This document shows positions 7,070-16,012 of a stretch of DNA of 26,108 bases, in pieces. The position numbers and the translations under genes were made by a program. Position 1 is the stretch's first letter, and each line of letters starts with the position of its first letter. Below the pieces are notes generated by a model, which saw only the letters and a program-made list of their open reading frames with translations, did no database searches and was not told where the DNA came from. The stretch spans positions 1 through 26,108 of the forward strand of contig CATZDY010000033.1 of NCBI GenBank assembly GCA_958417755.1. Direction: 5' to 3'. The stretch comes from an uncultured Peptococcaceae bacterium. Lineage in GTDB: Bacteria > Bacillota > Desulfotomaculia > Desulfotomaculales > Desulfocucumaceae.

Positions 7070-7757
7070 ATTATTGAATCTATATGGAGATAGGGGCAAT
7101 GTAATGGCCTTTGCCAAGCGCTGTCTGTGGCGTGGCATTGATGTAGAGGTTTTATCCGTGGATGTTGGTGATATGATTGATTTTCAAAAAGCTGATTTTT
7201 TGTTTTTAGGTGGTGGTTCTGATAAAGAGCAGGGGATCACAGCCAAAGATTTACATGCCCAAAAAAGTGGCATTGCCGAAGCAGTGGAAAGTGGTTTAGT
7301 GGTACTGGCCATTTGTGGGGGAATGCAGTTTATGGGTAGCTATTATCGTACAGCAGAAGGTAGGGAAGTCCCTGGGTTGGGAATATTGGATTTGTACACA
7401 GAAGCTGGGGAAAATCGTTTGATAGGGAATGTTGTGGTGGAAATACCGTTGTCTGGGGTAACCCATAAAGTGGTGGGTTTTGAAAATCATGCTGGTCGTA
7501 CCTATCTTGGTAAGGTGAAGCCCTTTGGACGAGTGATAAAGGGATATGGCAATAATGGCAATGACCAAACAGAAGGTGCTTGTTACAAAAATGTATTTTG
7601 CTCCTATTTGCATGGTCCTCTTTTACCTAAAAATACAATATTAACAGACCATTTGATTTCCTTGGCTTTAAAGCGCAGGGGTTACGAAGAACCATTGCCT
7701 TCCTTGGATGATTATTTTGAAAGACAAGCGGTTGAAACTGTTTTACATAGGATATAG
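7020..7757 (+). CDS. gatD: Lipid II isoglutaminyl synthase, glutaminase subunit GatD
   Basis: This CobB/CobQ-like class I glutaminase frees ammonia from glutamine and passes it to MurT. From ATG 7020 it is 245 residues. It opens with I-Y-H-L-Y-P-E-L-L-N-L-Y-G-D-R-G-N, the family signature. The nucleophile is C99 (A-I-C-G-G-M-Q-F), the catalytic His is H198 (S-Y-L-H-G-P), and R133 (E-N-R-L-I-G-N) corresponds to the Arg proposed to contact lipid II in S. aureus GatD. The frame is open further upstream (to 6900), but that part lies inside murT and resembles nothing. A weak gaaagga (7001-7007) precedes ATG 7020; a CTG at 7044 is an alternative. The overlap with murT suggests coupled translation and fixed stoichiometry. 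Confidence 0.93.
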   Translation: MQKKNKLCLRIYHLYPELLNLYGDRGNVMAFAKRCLWRGIDVEVLSVDVGDMIDFQKADFLFLGGGSDKEQGITAKDLHAQKSGIAEAVESGLVVLAICGGMQFMGSYYRTAEGREVPGLGILDLYTEAGENRLIGNVVVEIPLSGVTHKVVGFENHAGRTYLGKVKPFGRVIKGYGNNGNDQTEGACYKNVFCSYLHGPLLPKNTILTDHLISLALKRRGYEEPLPSLDDYFERQAVETVLHRI

Positions 7758-8166
7758 GGAAATATGTTGAGGCCAGCTTAATATCATGACAATCCCTGGA
7801 ATCATGTGGTGCAAATTCTAACTAACATAAAAAATAAGCAAATTTTTGATTAAAAATAAAGACTTGAATAAGATTATCTCAATGAAATAGCTTCTACCTT
7901 TTAAAAGGTAGAAGCTATTTCATTGGCGGGGTTATTAGCTTTAATAAATCTGAAATGCTGTTTTGGGATCAATATGTATATTTACTTTTGTTAAGAACAA
8001 AAAATCCTACAAATGTATGATAGATTAATTAAAAAATTGTTTTATTATATAAAAAACCAGAATATTGATGAAGTAAAAAATAGTTATCTTTCATACAAAA
8101 TCATAAGAAAAATTTTTTATAGATAATGAAACTTATATTACTGATGCAATAAAGACCAAGTATTCC
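7758..8166. other. Intergenic region between convergent gatD and the LuxR-type gene
   Basis: The region is AT-rich and holds the long palindrome at 7881-7924. I see no reading frame with a ribosome binding site. The last 200 bases before the regulator's stop codon show no structure I can support. Confidence 0.6.
7881..7924. terminator. Perfect 44-base palindrome, likely bidirectional terminator
   Basis: Arms 7881-7902 and 7903-7924 are exact reverse complements, giving a stem of about 20 base pairs with a tttt/aaaa tip. It lies between convergent genes. Neither side has a long T-tract, although the stem's right arm ends in atttcatt. Confidence 0.55.
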
Positions 8167-10647
8167 TTATGATTTAAAATAGTCCATTAGCTTGGTTCTG
8201 CGATCAATTTCTAGCTTTTGAAAGACAGTTTTTAAATGGGTTCGCACAGTGGTTTCGGCAATGAACAATTTTTCAGCTATTTCCTTATTTCGCAAGCCCT
8301 GGGCTGCTAATTTGGCAATTTCATATTCCCGTTTGGTTAAATCAGAGGGTATTTTAGCATGGAAAGTGCTTTTTAAGGTATTTTGTCCCATAGTAAAGCG
8401 CTTGATAAGTTCATTGATATCAGGAACAAGGGCAGGGTATTTTTGTTTTAAAAAATCATGCATCAAGTCCCCAAGACGCCAAGCATATGTTGCGAAAATA
8501 GTATAAAGCTTATCAGCAAGGGCTATATTGGTTGCAATTGAAATATTTTCCAGGGCCTTTTCGCGGTTTTGCAAAGCAAGATAGCTGGTAGCCATTATCA
8601 TATGCAAATGCAAACGATACATAAGGTTATGTTGTCCTGATTCCAATAGAGCTGCTTCTGCCAAACCAATGGTATGGGTATAGTTTTCTATGTTTAAAAG
8701 ATAAGTAAGATAAGCGTAATTTGCTGTCCATTGCATGGGAAACAGTAAGATTCCAAAGTCATCATTTTTAATCCAAGCAGCAATGCGATCATTTTGTGTT
8801 ACTTCATTCATTAATATGGCATATGAAATATCCAACATTTTCATTATAATATTGGTATTTTGTCCTGCGCACGCGGCTGCTTGTTCCAGGGAATCTAAGG
8901 CCTGTTGCCATCCTATTACATCTGATTTGAAAAGTGATAAATAGGCCAGTAAAAAGGCAACGCCCATTTGCAGGGTATACTGTTTTTTACTTTTAGCGAG
9001 ATGAGAAGCCTTGTAGGCTAAAATTTCAGCCTGCATCATATCGCCCTGATAATAAGCCAGCTCTGCACGGTACAATACATCAGCGCCATTGCCATGTCCC
9101 CCTGTTAGATTTGTATAGCTGACCATACATTTTTCTAAAGCTTTTGCTTCTTCCAGGGCCTTTTTAGGGGTAGAGTGAAACAGCGCGAAGGTTGAATGAC
9201 ATCCAAAGGTAAAAGGTTCTTCTAAAGAGAGTATGGTTTGATTTTTTTCTTTCCTTTGCTCATTCGCTGTTTTAAAATATGTATCCATTTTTTTGGCATC
9301 AGGATAATGTTGATAAGCAGCTGTGAGTATCCATTGGCTCATAAGTCCGGATTGGGTCTTATCATGAATTGTTTTTATAATTGCATAGGTTTCATCCAGT
9401 AGTTTTTTATATTGTTCAGCATAGCCTGCACTGTATAAAATATATGCTAAGCGCAAAAGAGATAAAGGATGACGGCATTTAATATCTGGCGGACACTGTT
9501 CCACAATATCCAAAGCTGCATCAATATACGATTTATCATCGTATATTGATATTAGGGCCATATTGGTCATGAGCAACAAAAGCATTTCGTCATACGCTTG
9601 GATGTGCTGAAAGCAAGTGAAAGCTTCTATGAGCTGGTTATTTTGACGATGCCAAGTTCCAGCCCTGAGTAGATAGGTTTTTTTCTCCGCTTCGTCCAGA
9701 TCTTTAAACTTATCTTTTACCAATGTCCTAAGAATTTGATGAAGGTAGTAACATCTGTCTTCACGATTATAATGTATAAACGGATTTTGCCTGAGCAATG
9801 TTTTGGCATATTCCGGCAAGGTGCTTACATGTAACATGTGACAAGCTTGCTTGATGGTGATGCTTTTAAAAGGGATGAAGTTTAATAACAAATTTTGTTC
9901 ATCTTTACCAATTTTATTCCATACAAGGCGCCGCATTAGGGCTATTGTTGCATTGGCTGGTTTAAAACTGTTTGTTTTATCATAAGAGAGCAGTTGTAAA
10001 TTAACGGCGATAATCCAGCCTTCCGTATAATGATGGATGGCATTTGCCTGCTTCTGGGTAATATCTAGCCCTGCAAGTTCGTAATATTGTTTTATATCAT
10101 TGGCACTTAGCTGTAAATCATCTGTATGAATGGCATGGATATGGCTTTTTCTAATTTTTTCCCTGGAATCCCGTACCAGGGATTGGGCAATGCATATGAT
10201 ATGTAAATTTTCGCATCCATGGGTGAGCAAGGCAGAAAGGATAACTTCAGGTAGCTCTTTTTGCAATAAATGTAGATTATCAATTACAAGATAAGTGTTT
10301 GTACTACATTTTATATTGCGAATCATATAGGCTGCTTCATCTGCTGATGCATAATTCGGAAAACCAAGGGATAATAAATGTTCTCCTGTTTGGGAATCAA
10401 TATGTTTTATTTCCCGGCAAAGCCACTTCCATGAAGTTTGGGGCGATTGTTCAGTTGCTGTAAACCAATAGACAATTGCATTGGATGGTAAAAGATTATC
10501 CAGGGTATCCTCTACAGCAGTGGTTTTGCCATAGCCTGTGGGTGCTTCCACAAGCGTTGTTTTTGCATGGAGCATTTTTTGCAATTTTTTTTGCAGATGG
10601 TTGGAATAATAGTGGATGGTTTGGTTCAATTGTTTTTTATGCTCCAT
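8167..10647 (-). CDS. Large ATP-binding LuxR-family regulator (MalT/LAL type)
   Basis: The 826-residue protein has an N-terminal NTPase module: Walker A A-P-T-G-Y-G-K-T-T at 35-43 and Walker B T-Y-L-V-I-D-N-L-H-L at 119-128. A long helical, TPR-like middle region follows. The C-terminal LuxR helix-turn-helix (770-826) starts L-T-K-R-E-Y-E-I-A-K-L-A-A-Q-G and continues I-A-E-K-L-F-I-A-E-T-T-V-R-T-H-L-K. This is the STAND/MalT arrangement, in which an inducer and ATP cause oligomerisation and DNA binding. AAGGAGG about seven bases upstream supports ATG 10647. No catabolic operon lies beside it, so the inducer and targets cannot be inferred. It is flanked by gene-poor DNA on both sides. Confidence 0.9.
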   Translation of the reverse strand: MEHKKQLNQTIHYYSNHLQKKLQKMLHAKTTLVEAPTGYGKTTAVEDTLDNLLPSNAIVYWFTATEQSPQTSWKWLCREIKHIDSQTGEHLLSLGFPNYASADEAAYMIRNIKCSTNTYLVIDNLHLLQKELPEVILSALLTHGCENLHIICIAQSLVRDSREKIRKSHIHAIHTDDLQLSANDIKQYYELAGLDITQKQANAIHHYTEGWIIAVNLQLLSYDKTNSFKPANATIALMRRLVWNKIGKDEQNLLLNFIPFKSITIKQACHMLHVSTLPEYAKTLLRQNPFIHYNREDRCYYLHQILRTLVKDKFKDLDEAEKKTYLLRAGTWHRQNNQLIEAFTCFQHIQAYDEMLLLLMTNMALISIYDDKSYIDAALDIVEQCPPDIKCRHPLSLLRLAYILYSAGYAEQYKKLLDETYAIIKTIHDKTQSGLMSQWILTAAYQHYPDAKKMDTYFKTANEQRKEKNQTILSLEEPFTFGCHSTFALFHSTPKKALEEAKALEKCMVSYTNLTGGHGNGADVLYRAELAYYQGDMMQAEILAYKASHLAKSKKQYTLQMGVAFLLAYLSLFKSDVIGWQQALDSLEQAAACAGQNTNIIMKMLDISYAILMNEVTQNDRIAAWIKNDDFGILLFPMQWTANYAYLTYLLNIENYTHTIGLAEAALLESGQHNLMYRLHLHMIMATSYLALQNREKALENISIATNIALADKLYTIFATYAWRLGDLMHDFLKQKYPALVPDINELIKRFTMGQNTLKSTFHAKIPSDLTKREYEIAKLAAQGLRNKEIAEKLFIAETTVRTHLKTVFQKLEIDRRTKLMDYFKS

Positions 10648-11703
10648 TTTTTAGCCTCCTTGTCACGTGGGATATGGAAAACTATAAACCACTGTTTTCT
10701 ATCACTTTGCTGGTTTTATAATTAAATTATATTTTAATCTTGTTTATTTCCAGTCAAACATATGCTGTAAAACATTTATTGCATGTCTATGTTATCATAA
10801 TATCTAATTTAATTTATATGATATAAAATCAATAAAAAGATTGCCAAACGGGAAATATTTTCTATTATATTTTTTATTGAAACAAAACCCCAATCAGATA
10901 GTAATCTTTTTTGAGGATTTTAAAACATATGGTTTTATTGAAAAGTAAGATCTTATTATACAGCTTGTTTTTTTGTTTATGACCTTCATCTATTCCTTTT
11001 CTATTATCTTTCTTAGAATATATTGATTCTAGGTATTAACAAACACTTGGATAGTGTGTTTTGTTAACATTTTTAATGCCTTGATTGCTTTCTTTGCCAT
11101 CCCCGCTCATTTTCCATTAAAATATTCCTTTGAGCATTATATATAGAAAAAAACATATAAAACGTGAACTTTACCAAATTGTCAGGTTTTTTCTTTCTCT
11201 ATCTATTTTTCTTTTTCATATTATGGTGAAACTTAGGCCTTTAAAAACGCCTAATATTTATAGTGTAGCAAATTACCAAGACCTATTCAATCATTCATGT
11301 TTAAATTGTTGATTCTATGTTTGAATTGTATTTGTGATAAGGGTTTTCCTCGTTTTTTTACCACACCTGAGGAAGGCATACTTCAATATGGTTAGCCATA
11401 ATAAGTAATGAGATAAGCGCATCAGATTATGTTTTGAAAGCAGCTCATATGGTAAGGGGGAATACCTATGATGAACAAAAATACTATGTCAGTATAATAT
11501 TTATTGATTAAAATTATTTGTTTGGTAGCTAAAAAATCGGATTTTATTATGATTATTTTCGGTTTTATCAGGCATGGTATGGTGTTGATGTTTTGAAAGA
11601 ACCTCAAAAAATTAGGTCATATTATTTTTGAGATAAGTGTATATAATTGTAAAAATTGGAGCAATTGAGATAAGTTTTTACCTAAAATCATAGGAAAAAA
11701 GGA
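10648..11703. other. About 1.1 kb of AT-rich DNA without a convincing gene
   Basis: No frame combines a ribosome binding site, a start and a plausible protein. A 9-codon frame (about 11469-11498) follows aaggggg but is probably chance. An imperfect inverted repeat near 11035-11060 (ttaacaaacact facing agtgtgttttgttaa, then cattttt) may be a terminator. The segment directly upstream of the LuxR-type gene presumably holds its promoter and any operator, but I could not fix boxes with confidence. I see no known riboswitch. Confidence 0.5.
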
Positions 11704-11732
11704 TTGTTTTGTGGATATTTTTCTGCTATGAT
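11704..11732 (+). promoter_or_regulatory. Sigma-A promoter upstream of the 42-residue ORF
   Basis: TTGTTT at 11704-11709 and TATGAT at 11727-11732 are separated by exactly 17 bases. They stand about 65 bases upstream of the small gene at 11797. Confidence 0.55.
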
Positions 11733-11796
11733 GAACATATAATTTTTTATCCAATATACTGTATACAAAATAAAAATAAATCTTGGAGGTATTCTC

Positions 11797-11925
11797 ATGC
11801 ATACAAGATATTTAGTGACCTGGGCGGAAGGCATAGAGGTATTTTATAAATTTGTTAATGACAATGAACTAAAAAAATGGAAAGAAGCAGACAGAAATTA
11901 TATGATCACTCCTTTGACAGTTTAA
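11797..11925 (+). CDS. Small hypothetical protein, 42 residues
   Basis: ATG 11797 is preceded by tggagg (11784-11789) at good spacing and by a plausible promoter at 11704-11732. The product begins M-H-T-R-Y-L-V-T-W-A-E-G-I-E and is soluble, with no membrane segment and a basic middle (L-K-K-W-K-E-A). A hairpin at 11930-11948 follows. Promoter, ribosome binding site, compact ORF and hairpin together make a real gene likely. I recognise no family. It converges on nagA and is far from the LuxR-type regulator, so no function can be read from context. Confidence 0.6.
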   Translation: MHTRYLVTWAEGIEVFYKFVNDNELKKWKEADRNYMITPLTV

Positions 11926-11929
11926 ATGG

Positions 11930-11948
11930 GGGCAAACATGGTTTGCCC
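11930..11948. terminator. Short hairpin between the small ORF and convergent nagA
   Basis: The arms gggcaaac (11930-11937) and gtttgccc (11941-11948) pair perfectly around atg. There is no T-tract on either side, so it is at best a weak terminator serving both genes. Confidence 0.4.
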
Positions 11949-11955
11949 AATGGTC

Positions 11956-13164
11956 TTAAGGGAAAGGGGCTTGTTGATATACCATTTCTCCCATGACCAT
12001 GGTCATGGTAACCTGTAAGTTTTGATCCAAGAAAACCAAATCCGCGTCCATATGGGGTGCGATGCTTCCTTTATGGGAAGCCAGACCCAAGCGCTTGGCT
12101 GGATGACGGGTGGCCAAAAGAACGGCTTGCTCCAAGGGTACATGGGCCAGATACACCATGTTTCTTATCGCTTGGATCATGGTAAGATTGCTACCTGCTA
12201 GGGTATGGTTTGGCAATTGGCAACAGCCATTGTGCAAAGATATGGTTTGTCCTGCCAATGAATAAATTCCTGGAGGCAAACCTGCAGCAGCAATGGCATC
12301 TGTGACCAAGATTAGATTTTCTTCTTTTTTAATGTTTCCTAATAATTGTAATACAGAATGATGAAGATGATGGTTGTCAGCAATCATTTCGATGCTTATT
12401 CCCGGGTGGGTTAATACTGCTCCTATTACACCGGGCTGACGGTGGTGAAATGGAGCCAAAGCATTGAAAAGGTGTACAGCATGGCATAAACCTTCCTGAA
12501 AGGCCTCTACGGTTTGGTCGTAAGTAGCCAAGGAATGTCCTATGGCAATGACAATGTCATGGTGTTTTAATAAGGCCATGAGTTCTTTGCTTCCAGGTAA
12601 TTCTGGAGCCAAGGTAACGATTTTTAAACTATCTTTGGCTAAAGAGATGAATCTTTGCATTTCTTTTACATCCGGATGATGTAAAAAGGCTGGATTTTGC
12701 GCTCCTGCTTTGAGGGGATTTAAATAAGGTCCTTCCAAATGAGCGCCTAAAATAGTAGCTCCACCGGTTTTTTTACCTGTAAGGCGGGAAACACTTTGCA
12801 GGAATTTTTCAGTCATCAACGGTGGTGCGGCCATCAGGGTAGGTAAGAGGGAAGTGGTACCTCCTTGGGTGTGGTATAAAGCTATGTTTTGTAGAGCAGT
12901 TGTTGTTCCCATAGATGTGTCCCAGCCATAGCCACCATGTACATGTAAATCAATGAAACCCGGGGCAATATAGAGATTGGTTGCATCAATGATAGTGTGT
13001 TCGTTTTCCATGATTCTTTGGGAAGCGGATTTTTTCATTTTTAGGGAATCTTTGTTTTGGGTCTGTATGTTAGCAATTTTTCCATTGCTGATGACCAATT
13101 CTTGATTGGGGATAATGCCATGGGGTAAAATTAATTTGCCGCCCATGATGATGGATGTAAGCAT
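11956..13164 (-). CDS. nagA: N-acetylglucosamine-6-phosphate deacetylase
   Basis: This cytoplasmic amidohydrolase converts GlcNAc-6-phosphate to glucosamine-6-phosphate and acetate, feeding amino-sugar breakdown and cell-wall recycling. The 402-residue protein has G-F-I-D-L-H-V-H-G-G (H74, H76), H-L-E-G-P (E144, metal ligand), G-H-S (H210), H-L-F-N-A (H231), D-N-H-H-L-H (263-268) and T-D-A with the catalytic Asp D289, followed by A-A-A-G. Metal-site and catalytic residues are all present. AAAGGAGA six bases before ATG 13164 supports the start. It has no nagB or PTS gene beside it, unlike many Bacillota nag operons, so it appears as a single-gene unit divergent from mscS. A Lys/Ser-rich insert at about 38-50 is slightly unusual. 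Confidence 0.95.
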   Translation of the reverse strand: MLTSIIMGGKLILPHGIIPNQELVISNGKIANIQTQNKDSLKMKKSASQRIMENEHTIIDATNLYIAPGFIDLHVHGGYGWDTSMGTTTALQNIALYHTQGGTTSLLPTLMAAPPLMTEKFLQSVSRLTGKKTGGATILGAHLEGPYLNPLKAGAQNPAFLHHPDVKEMQRFISLAKDSLKIVTLAPELPGSKELMALLKHHDIVIAIGHSLATYDQTVEAFQEGLCHAVHLFNALAPFHHRQPGVIGAVLTHPGISIEMIADNHHLHHSVLQLLGNIKKEENLILVTDAIAAAGLPPGIYSLAGQTISLHNGCCQLPNHTLAGSNLTMIQAIRNMVYLAHVPLEQAVLLATRHPAKRLGLASHKGSIAPHMDADLVFLDQNLQVTMTMVMGEMVYQQAPFP

Positions 13165-13220
13165 TGAATTCTCCTTTAGACATGGAGTGAAAATTGGGTT
13201 TGCCCCTTAATAAGGTTCTT

Positions 13221-13249
13221 GATATAATTTTTCCTGGGCTATGTGATAA
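13221..13249 (-). promoter_or_regulatory. Candidate promoter of nagA
   Basis: Read on the minus strand, TTATCA (13249-13244) and TATATC (13226-13221) are 17 bases apart, about 55 bases upstream of the nagA start. Confidence 0.38.
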
Positions 13250-13312
13250 TGTTTATGCCTTTTCTAAATATAACATCAGATGGTGTGAGGAGCAATTGAA
13301 AGGAGGGAATGT

Positions 13313-14449
13313 ATGTATCAAAATGTATTGGCTTTTTATGGTATCATTGCTGCATATTTGTTGGGAGCTGGATTGGTTAGTTGGTTTTTTGGTTTTTTAT
13401 GGATTAAAATTGTAGGAACCTTATCAGCCCGTACCCGGGGTGATTTAGATAATCAGTTGGTGCTGGTATCCCATCGACCCTTTACTTTTTTTATTTTTTT
13501 TATTCTCCTAGGCATGGGCAAAGAAATGGCCCAAGAAGCGCCCGGTTTTCAGGAGGCTAAATTATGGGGAAAGGTAGAACAAATTACTTATGTTGCTTTG
13601 ATTTTGGTGTTGGCTTGGTGGATTGACCGAATCATTGGGACATTGATGAATTGGTTTATGCAGAAATCCACTACAGAAAGCACTGGAGGCACGAATTCCC
13701 TGGCTGAAAACCATATGTTTCGCATGGTTAGACAAATTTTGCGTGTCATGGTGTATTTTGTAGCCCTAACAATTATACTGGGTTATTTTAATATTTCTAT
13801 CAGTGGTTTGGTAGCCACTGCTGGGGTGGCTTCCTTGGCGGTTGCCTTAGCAGCCCAAGAAACCTTGGGCAATATGCTGGCTGGATTGATGATCATGTTG
13901 GATAAACCTTATAAAGTTGGCGATCGTATTGAAAGCAAAGGATTGTTGGGTGATGTGGTGGATATTGGAGCCCGGAGCACTAGATTAAAAACCTTGGATA
14001 ATACAATCATTGTTATTCCCAATACGGATTTGGCTGCCAGTAGAATTGTCAATTATAACAATCCTACGCCCCGGGCTGTGGTTCGTTTGCATTTGGGCAT
14101 ATCCTATGATGCTGATTTACAGAAAGCAAAGGATATATTGTTGGAAATTATGCAATTACATCCAGATGTTTTGCCGGATCCCGAACCAGCGGTTTATTTC
14201 CTTGAGTTTGCTGAATCTTCTTTAAATCTGCAGTGTATTTGTTCCATAGAGGATTTTAAGGATAAGTTTAAGGTAATGGATGAATTAAATATGGACATAA
14301 AAAGACGTTTTGCCGAAAATCAAATTGAAATACCTTATCCTCAGCGGGATATTCATGTACATGCCACAGAAGGGCTTTTACAAGAAGGTGAAACCCTGAT
14401 AGAGCAAATGAAGGGTATTGGGCGAGCAAAAGCACAAGAGCAACAATGA
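13313..14449 (+). CDS. MscS-family small-conductance mechanosensitive channel
   Basis: This membrane channel opens under tension to release solutes during hypo-osmotic shock. The 378-residue product has hydrophobic segments at about 8-33, 56-70, 90-111 and 141-158, then the pore-lining helix at 163-196 with G-V-A-S-L-A-V-A-L-A-A-Q-E-T-L-G-N. D-K-P-Y-K-V-G-D-R-I (197-206) opens the cytoplasmic beta domain, followed by N-T-I-I-V-I-P-N-T, all MscS signatures. It has more N-terminal membrane segments than E. coli MscS (286 residues), as in many larger homologues. AGGAGG at 13301-13306 fits ATG 13313. It is divergent from nagA and ends about 165 bases before a strong terminator. Confidence 0.92.
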   Translation: MYQNVLAFYGIIAAYLLGAGLVSWFFGFLWIKIVGTLSARTRGDLDNQLVLVSHRPFTFFIFFILLGMGKEMAQEAPGFQEAKLWGKVEQITYVALILVLAWWIDRIIGTLMNWFMQKSTTESTGGTNSLAENHMFRMVRQILRVMVYFVALTIILGYFNISISGLVATAGVASLAVALAAQETLGNMLAGLMIMLDKPYKVGDRIESKGLLGDVVDIGARSTRLKTLDNTIIVIPNTDLAASRIVNYNNPTPRAVVRLHLGISYDADLQKAKDILLEIMQLHPDVLPDPEPAVYFLEFAESSLNLQCICSIEDFKDKFKVMDELNMDIKRRFAENQIEIPYPQRDIHVHATEGLLQEGETLIEQMKGIGRAKAQEQQ

Positions 14450-14613
14450 TCGAAGCCATGGGATGGGTTCGTATACATAGGAAGTTTTATTGATAAAATG
14501 ATAAAGAATTCTTGGCCTGATATAGGAATAAAAGTTTGCTAAAAGGGTAGAATACTATTACTGCAGGTTTTCGCGATAAAGGGGCATACGAAGCCTCCTA
14601 AATCTCTCTCAAT

Positions 14614-14638
14614 CCCGCCATAATGGCGGGTTTTTTTT
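14614..14638 (+). terminator. Strong Rho-independent terminator after the MscS gene
   Basis: The arms cccgcca (14614-14620) and tggcggg (14624-14630) are followed by eight T residues (14631-14638). It sits just before the stop codon of the convergent acyltransferase gene. Confidence 0.85.
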
Positions 14639-14640
14639 GT

Positions 14641-15693
14641 TTAATAAGTAATGTTTTTTTGGTAAATCCTAAATCTTCTGGTTTGAGGAGATGCTAACAC
14701 TTGGGTAATTCTTTTGATCATGGGTTCATTATTTTCATGGATTTGGGATAAATCTACCTCATCATATCCTTTATAAGCGAGAACATCCATGAGGTGGGCC
14801 ATAAGCAAAGCATCCAAGCCTTTTTGCCTATATTGCGGTACAATGCCTAAAATGGCTGCTCGGGTAGATTTATTCCCGCGTTTTGAAGGTAAGGGGGAGG
14901 GGGTGCAGAGAGCAATGCCCGCAGGATGTCCTTTCCATGATATGGCTAATTGTAAGTCCGGATCACTATATCTGGCCAAATGATATAGCATACTGCTTAC
15001 TTCAGCTCTTGTTAAAGGGATGTATCCCCAATTATTGGCCATGGCTTGGTTAAATACTTGTTTTACAAAATCAATTTCTTGCATTGGATTACGTAGATTG
15101 ATTCTACGCATGTTAACATCATTGTTTTTGTTAACCCGGGCAGCGACACGGCTAAGCCGTGAGGGGGTGCCATCTTCCTGTTTCCATTGAAAGGAAAGTA
15201 AATCCGTTAGTTTTTCTAGTCCTGCATTTAGCATCAAAGTATGATAATAAGGTGGATTATAAGGCATGCCTGGTTGATAACCTGATTCAAATCCCTCAAT
15301 TAATAAACCCACTTGCTGGTTGGTATTAAAAGTTGCAGGGCCTATCATTGTATCGCAACCATGGGATGATAGCCATTGGGCAGCCTTGGTGAGAAGAGCT
15401 GTGGCTGTCTCAGCATTGTTTTCACATTCAAAGCATCCGAAGAATCCTGTGGCTGGTTGGGGATTTAAGGAATCCTTAATGGCCGCAATCCTACCCACAA
15501 TGCGATGATTTTGGTGAGCAGTAAAACAACAAAGGGTAAGATGACGCAAAACAGGATTATGCTGAGGATTAAAAATTTCCCCAGGGTTGCCATAACATAC
15601 GGAATATTCACCTTTACGATAAATTTCCCGGGGAAACAGACAGAATTCCGTGAGATGTTGCTGATTATTCACTGGATATATTTGCACTGGCAT
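14641..15693 (-). CDS. GNAT-type acyltransferase, YghO-like
   Basis: The 350-residue protein has the layout of YghO-type proteins. The C-terminal GNAT core contains A-I-L-G-I-V-P-Q-Y-R followed by Q-K-G-L-D-A-L-L (about 290-297), the acetyl-CoA pyrophosphate loop, and then a D-E-V-D-L-S-Q-I-H-E-N-N strand. The N-terminal half contains M-I-G-P-A-T-F-N-T-N and Y-N-P-P-Y-Y. The frame is open to ATG 15732, but GGAGG (15702-15706, minus strand) sits eight bases before ATG 15693, so the shorter start is preferred. The substrate is unknown; YghO itself is uncharacterised. The gene appears to be transcribed alone. Confidence 0.75.
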   Translation of the reverse strand: MPVQIYPVNNQQHLTEFCLFPREIYRKGEYSVCYGNPGEIFNPQHNPVLRHLTLCCFTAHQNHRIVGRIAAIKDSLNPQPATGFFGCFECENNAETATALLTKAAQWLSSHGCDTMIGPATFNTNQQVGLLIEGFESGYQPGMPYNPPYYHTLMLNAGLEKLTDLLSFQWKQEDGTPSRLSRVAARVNKNNDVNMRRINLRNPMQEIDFVKQVFNQAMANNWGYIPLTRAEVSSMLYHLARYSDPDLQLAISWKGHPAGIALCTPSPLPSKRGNKSTRAAILGIVPQYRQKGLDALLMAHLMDVLAYKGYDEVDLSQIHENNEPMIKRITQVLASPQTRRFRIYQKNITY

Positions 15694-15756
15694 AGACCAA
15701 ACCTCCATTTGCAACATAAAATTTATGGGCAAGGCTAAGCATCATTTGCCGTTTGA

Positions 15757-15785
15757 TTTATCAGGTTAAAGTAATCAAAAAACAA
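15757..15785 (-). promoter_or_regulatory. Candidate promoter of the acyltransferase gene
   Basis: On the minus strand, TTGTTT (15785-15780) and GATAAA (15762-15757) are 17 bases apart, about 65 bases before the start codon. Confidence 0.38.
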
Positions 15786-15920
15786 GTTATGATAATGTCT
15801 TTGCCCAGGGTTTGGTTTAATATATGTAGCAAAAAGGAAAATGTTTATAGGGTACCAAAGAAAAGGAAGGTAAAACATGATATGTTATGAATAATTTGTA
15901 AAAAGAGATAAAGGATTTAC

Positions 15921-15976
15921 ATGTAAAAAAACCCAACATAAGCCATGTATTTGGAGTATGCTGAGTTTTTTTACAT
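15921..15976 (-). terminator. Long imperfect hairpin, likely terminator of the small membrane-protein genes
   Basis: The outer arms atgtaaaaaaac (15921-15932) and gtttttttacat (15965-15976) pair perfectly, and the inner part pairs with four mismatches. The T-rich outer arm on either strand would suit a bidirectional terminator. It lies about 37 bases after the 44-residue gene. Confidence 0.5.
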
Positions 15977-16012
15977 ATAATTTTAAGGTTAAAATCATAT
16001 GTTTCCATATTT

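Larger units (their letters stand above)
15694..16012. other. Intergenic region upstream of the acyltransferase gene
   Basis: It contains a likely promoter (15757-15785, minus) and a long hairpin (15921-15976). I see no credible reading frame in the rest. Confidence 0.55.

Noticed and set aside
11330..11500. Possible riboswitch or leader peptide in the large gene-poor stretch
   Set aside because: I could not match it to any known aptamer consensus, and the 9-codon frame near 11469 is too short to support.
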